From: Gammaproteobacteria bacterium
GTDB lineage: Bacteria; Pseudomonadota; Gammaproteobacteria; SZUA-229
Reading direction: 5' to 3'
DNA: 8,164 nt
NCBI GenBank assembly: GCA_029287815.1
Contig: JARFQK010000045.1
Span: 1-8,164, forward strand
The position numbers were made by a program, and so were the translations under genes. Numbering within the stretch: the first letter of the stretch is position 1; each line of letters starts with the position of its first letter. Shown in pieces: positions 6,139 through 8,164 of this stretch. The notes below the pieces were generated by a model. That model was not told the origin of the DNA and searched no databases. It saw only the letters and a list, made by a program, of their open reading frames with translations.

Positions 6139-7034
6139 TAGTTTGCTTTGATCGGAAAACCCAGCGCCTCGCGCGAATCGTAGTAGGCCTGCGCGACAGC
6201 GCGCGACAGGGTGCGCACGCGCAGTATATAGCGTTGTCGTTCGGTGACCGAAATCGCGTGGCGAGCATCGAGTAGATTGAAGGTATGGGAGGCTTTCAAC
6301 ACCATTTCGTAGGCGGGCAGCGGCAAACCCAGAGCGATCAAACGCTGGCTTTCCGCCTCACAAGTGTCGAACCATTTGAACAACGAATCGGTATCGGCAT
6401 GCTCAAAATTGTAGGCCGACATTTCGACTTCGTTCTGATGGAACACATCCCCGTAGGTCACGTCACCCTGAGGGCCGCGCGTCCATATCAGGTCGAATAC
6501 GCTCTCGACCTCCTGCAGATACATCGCCAATCGCTCCAGGCCATAGGTGATCTCGCCGGTTACCGGTCTGCATTCGAGACCGCCAACTTGCTGAAAATAA
6601 GTAAATTGAGTCACTTCCATCCCGTTCAGCCAGACCTCCCAACCGAGTCCCCAGGCGCCCAGGGTCGGCGACTCCCAGTTGTCCTCGACGAACCGGATAT
6701 CGTGCTCGAGCGGGTCGAATCCCATGATTTTCAACGAGCCAAGATACAGATCCTGAATATCCAGCGGTGACGGCTTCAACACGACCTGAAACTGATAATA
6801 ATGCTGCAACCGGTTCGGGTTCTCGCCGTAACGCCCATCGGTCGGGCGCCGGCTGGGCTGCACGTAGGCGCAGCGCCATGGCTCGGGACCGATTGCGCGC
6901 AGAAACGTCGCCGGATGAAAGGTCCCTGCACCCACTTCGAGGTCCAGCGGTTGCAGCAACGCACAGCCCTGCTCTTGCCAGTAGTCCTGCACCGCAAAAA
7001 TCAGACCCTGAAATGTTGAAACGTCGTAACTCAT
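6138..7034 (-). CDS. glyQ: Glycyl-tRNA synthetase alpha subunit
   Basis: A 298-residue catalytic alpha subunit (303 in E. coli) that activates glycine with ATP, and with GlyS charges tRNA-Gly in the cytoplasm. The sequence is strongly conserved throughout: YWQEQGCALLQPLDLEVGAG (18-37), then TFLRAIGPEPW, AYVQPSRRPTDGRYGENPNR, LQHYYQFQV, LGAWGLGWEVWLNGMEVTQF and GGLECRPVTGEITYGLERLA. No truncation or frameshift is seen. ATG 7034 gives the standard N terminus (MSYDVSTFQGLIFAVQ). No strong Shine-Dalgarno precedes it. It is the first gene of the minus-strand run, and the next gene in the run, glyS, is separated by the inverted-repeat element. No T-box or other riboswitch is apparent in the short leader. 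Confidence 0.97.
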   Translation of the reverse strand: MSYDVSTFQGLIFAVQDYWQEQGCALLQPLDLEVGAGTFHPATFLRAIGPEPWRCAYVQPSRRPTDGRYGENPNRLQHYYQFQVVLKPSPLDIQDLYLGSLKIMGFDPLEHDIRFVEDNWESPTLGAWGLGWEVWLNGMEVTQFTYFQQVGGLECRPVTGEITYGLERLAMYLQEVESVFDLIWTRGPQGDVTYGDVFHQNEVEMSAYNFEHADTDSLFKWFDTCEAESQRLIALGLPLPAYEMVLKASHTFNLLDARHAISVTERQRYILRVRTLSRAVAQAYYDSREALGFPIKAN

Positions 7035-7067
7035 TAAACCAAAGGATTAAATTCGCCAAGACGCGCA

Positions 7068-7073
7068 AGTATA
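7068..7073 (-). promoter_or_regulatory. Possible -10 box for glyQ
   Basis: The minus strand reads TATACT, 33 bases upstream of the glyQ start, which would give a short leader of about 27 bases. A -35 at 17-base spacing reads TAGCCT, only three of six matches to TTGACA. The plus strand of the same 140-base gap (7035-7174) has TATAAA at 7070-7075 and TATAAC at 7106-7111 as weak candidates for the divergent gene. Confidence 0.3.
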
Positions 7074-7124
7074 AACGCTGGCTGGTGTTTAGGCTAGAAA
7101 ACGGCTATAACTTACCTATCGGAA

Positions 7125-7140
7125 CTTGTTTTCGAACAAG
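7125..7140 (+). other. Short hairpin with TTCG loop upstream of the unknown gene
   Basis: CTTGTT-TTCG-AACAAG is a perfect 6-base stem with a four-base loop, 34 bases upstream of the ATG at 7175. The loop is closed by U-A rather than C-G, so it is not the classical very stable tetraloop. It could be an operator or a leader hairpin; no T-run follows, so it is not a terminator. Confidence 0.3.
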
Positions 7141-7161
7141 ACCGGTACGTGCTCAAACCAC

Positions 7162-7166
7162 GGGAG
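7162..7166 (+). promoter_or_regulatory. Shine-Dalgarno for the gene at 7175
   Basis: GGGAG lies 8 bases upstream of ATG 7175. It overlaps the in-frame GTG at 7166, which argues for the ATG and against starts further upstream, where the open frame merely reads antisense through glyQ. Confidence 0.55.
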
Positions 7167-7174
7167 TGATCGTT

Positions 7175-7747
7175 ATGACTCACAACCTGATACTGGAACA
7201 GACCGAGGTCGCGCAGTGGCACTCCCTGATTCAGGAGGCGAAGCAGCATTGCAGCTGCGAGCTCGACGAATCGATGGAGAGCTATTTGGTCTTCACGCTG
7301 ATGCGCTTCATGAAAGACCAGGATCTGGCGACACAGGCGATGGCGTTGGGTTATCTGCGCAGCCAGGGTCTGCCCAAATCCCTGCGCATCGAGCAGTTGC
7401 GCGACATCGGTGACCAGTGTCTGCTGGTTTCCGGACTGTATCCGCAGCGCGCCGAGAAGCGCCTGGTCAGGGTCAGTTACTACGTTGATATGGGGCGATC
7501 GGCCTACCACCACATCAGCGACAACGTGCAAAAATCAGCGGCCGAACTCTATCGCCAGCTGGCGGAAGCCTTTGTTACAATGATGGATCTATTGCAAACC
7601 ATACGCGAGTTCAGCTCGCCCGCAATGCAGCCGATCCAGAATCTGGAACTGTGGAGCGACACCGGCAGCCAGCGCGCATTCGACCAATTCGCCACCCACG
7701 CCACACCGTTGCACGAATCACTGATCGACACCATGACGCGGCAATAA
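7175..7747 (+). CDS. Conserved hypothetical protein, 190 residues, function unknown
   Basis: I do not recognise a named domain. The protein looks soluble and almost wholly alpha-helical, with no signal peptide or membrane segment. Distinct stretches are CELDESMESYLVFTLMRFMK (28-47), QLRDIGDQCLLVSGLYPQRA (74-93) and VRVSYYVDMGRSAYHHIS (98-115). These resemble, from memory, a family of small gammaproteobacterial proteins of unknown function sharing ESYLVFxLMRF and DQCLLxSGLFPxxA. Residues C26, C28 and C82, and H112-H113, are possible ligands, but nothing shows metal binding. The start is ATG 7175, supported by GGGAG. The gene is divergent from glyQ and ends TAATAA, with repeat copy 3 starting 14 bases later. 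Codon use is like its neighbours, so it is probably a resident gene. Confidence 0.85.
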   Translation: MTHNLILEQTEVAQWHSLIQEAKQHCSCELDESMESYLVFTLMRFMKDQDLATQAMALGYLRSQGLPKSLRIEQLRDIGDQCLLVSGLYPQRAEKRLVRVSYYVDMGRSAYHHISDNVQKSAAELYRQLAEAFVTMMDLLQTIREFSSPAMQPIQNLELWSDTGSQRAFDQFATHATPLHESLIDTMTRQ

Positions 7748-7805
7748 TAAAGCCTGCCTCTAGCCGGCATTTCTCACCAGGATCACGGGAGCAGGCGCAG
7801 GACGG

Positions 7806-7843
7806 AGCCCGCATGTCCCACCAGATGGTGGGACATGCGGGCT
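7806..7843. repeat. 38-bp palindrome inside copy 3, resembling two fused element ends
   Basis: Two 18-base arms, AGCCCGCATGTCCCACCA and its exact reverse complement, are separated by GA. The arm resembles the element's left terminal repeat (AGCCCGCATGTCTCATCA) at 16 of 18 positions. It lies about 60 bases after the stop of the unknown gene and, as RNA, would be a strong hairpin, but no T-run follows. Confidence 0.85.
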
Positions 7844-7907
7844 GGTGTTCGTAAGCGCCGCTCTGGAGCGAAAAGCGTAGCCATAGTTACGGTTTGAGTG
7901 AAGAGAC

Positions 7908-7979
7908 CGTAGGGTGCGCCATGCGCACCGCGCATCTTCAGTTCGGTGGCCGGTTCTGGTGCGCACGGCGCACCCTACG
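7908..7979. repeat. Palindromic GTGCGC core of copy 3
   Basis: Arms 7908-7929 and 7958-7979 match as reverse complements at 21 of 22 positions, with a 28-base centre. It is the same module as 3726-3797; the arms are better conserved between copies than the centre. Confidence 0.85.
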
Positions 7980-8078
7980 ATCTTGGGCAGGCGAAGACCA
8001 GCCTGAACCGAAAAACCACAGAGCCGGGTAGACAAACCGGAAAAATCGAGACAAACTGATCGAGGTGAACCGCGAGCC

Positions 8079-8083
8079 GGAGG
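8079..8083 (+). promoter_or_regulatory. Shine-Dalgarno for the gene at 8089
   Basis: GGAGG, 5 bases upstream of ATG 8089. It favours this ATG over the in-frame GTG at 8065, which would place charged residues before the signal peptide. Confidence 0.65.
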
Positions 8084-8088
8084 TTAGG

Positions 8089-8164
8089 ATGAAGGTTTCG
8101 ATGCAGTGGCTAGTTCCTGTCGCCATGGGGCTGTGGGCAGCACTGACCTGGGGACACAGCCAAG
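8089..8164 (+). CDS. Start of a probable exported protein (cut by the window end)
   Basis: Only the first 25 codons are present: MKVSMQW followed by the hydrophobic run LVPVAMGLWAALTWG and then HSQ. A basic residue near the N terminus, a hydrophobic core of about 15 residues and a polar end suggest a Sec signal peptide, with cleavage probably near the window edge. A good Shine-Dalgarno supports the start. Function cannot be told from this much sequence. It lies immediately downstream of the truncated repeat copy 3. Confidence 0.6.
   Translation, partial: MKVSMQWLVPVAMGLWAALTWGHSQ

Larger units (their letters stand above)
7762..8010 (+). mobile_element. MITE-like element, copy 3 (right end missing, carries an insertion)
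   Basis: Same orientation as copies 1 and 2. The left terminal repeat (7762-7781) is preceded by T, again giving TAG, 14 bases after the stop of the unknown gene. The following arm matches copy 2 almost exactly, but a 48-base block (7803-7850) with a 38-base palindrome interrupts it: copy 2 reads CAGGAGTAAGCG where copy 3 is split after CAGGA. The core palindrome is at 7908-7979. Similarity to the other copies stops after GACCAGCCTGAACCG at 8010, so the AT-rich right arm and right terminal repeat are lost. The remaining 78 bases to the next start codon hold no clear feature except a Shine-Dalgarno. Confidence 0.75.

Noticed and set aside
6767..7174. Upstream extension of the unknown gene at 7175
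   Set aside because: The added 136 codons read antisense through glyQ and its promoter region; the Shine-Dalgarno at 7162-7166 and the family-like N terminus support ATG 7175.
7806..7843. Rho-independent terminator for the unknown gene
   Set aside because: The hairpin is strong but followed by GGTGTTCG, with no T-run, and it is better explained as repeat ends.
1..8010. CRISPR-like repeat array
   Set aside because: Only three copies, thousands of bases apart, of unequal structure, with no regular spacers and no cas genes.

Overview
The window is an ordinary housekeeping stretch of a gammaproteobacterial chromosome, made unusual by a family of dispersed, terminal-inverted-repeat elements sitting between the genes. 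The assignment rests on the two-subunit glycyl-tRNA synthetase (glyQ, glyS), the short-loop gmhB, and the order glyQ-glyS-gmhB-PlsC-like acyltransferase, which matches the order near gyrB and the replication origin in Pseudomonas. I cannot name the genus. No rRNA, tRNA, CRISPR array, transposase or phage gene is visible.

Layout. Positions 1-160 hold the right part of repeat copy 1. 158-1414 (minus) is a DUF3391/HD-GYP protein, a predicted cyclic-di-GMP hydrolase, in which the His of the HD motif is replaced by Met. A 118-base divergent gap follows, then a YjjV-like TatD-family hydrolase (1533-2297, plus). It converges, with 12 bases between stop codons, on a minus-strand gene run read from right to left: glyQ (6138-7034), glyS (3933-6005), gmhB (3069-3620) and a PlsC-like acyltransferase (2310-3065). 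Divergent from glyQ is a conserved-looking gene of unknown function (7175-7747, plus). Repeat copy 3 follows (7762-8010), and the window ends just inside a gene encoding a probable exported protein (8089 onward).

Function. glyQ and glyS make the two subunits of one enzyme. gmhB and the acyltransferase are envelope genes (lipopolysaccharide heptose precursor; phospholipid acylation) and are separated by only 3 bases. The run is interrupted twice by repeats: a roughly 105-bp inverted-repeat element between glyQ and glyS, and a complete 307-bp element between glyS and gmhB.

Main observation. The large element has about 20-bp terminal inverted repeats (AGCCCGCAT...CACCAGG) and is modular. One copy lacks a GTGCGC-rich palindromic core. 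Another has lost its right end and carries a 38-bp near-perfect palindrome that looks like two element ends joined together. Element ends abut the stop codons of the HD-GYP gene and of glyS so closely that the element supplies the AG of each TAG stop. The glyQ-glyS element likewise starts on the last base of the glyQ stop. I found no evidence of a new multi-gene system; the repeat family and its fit to gene ends are the points worth checking.
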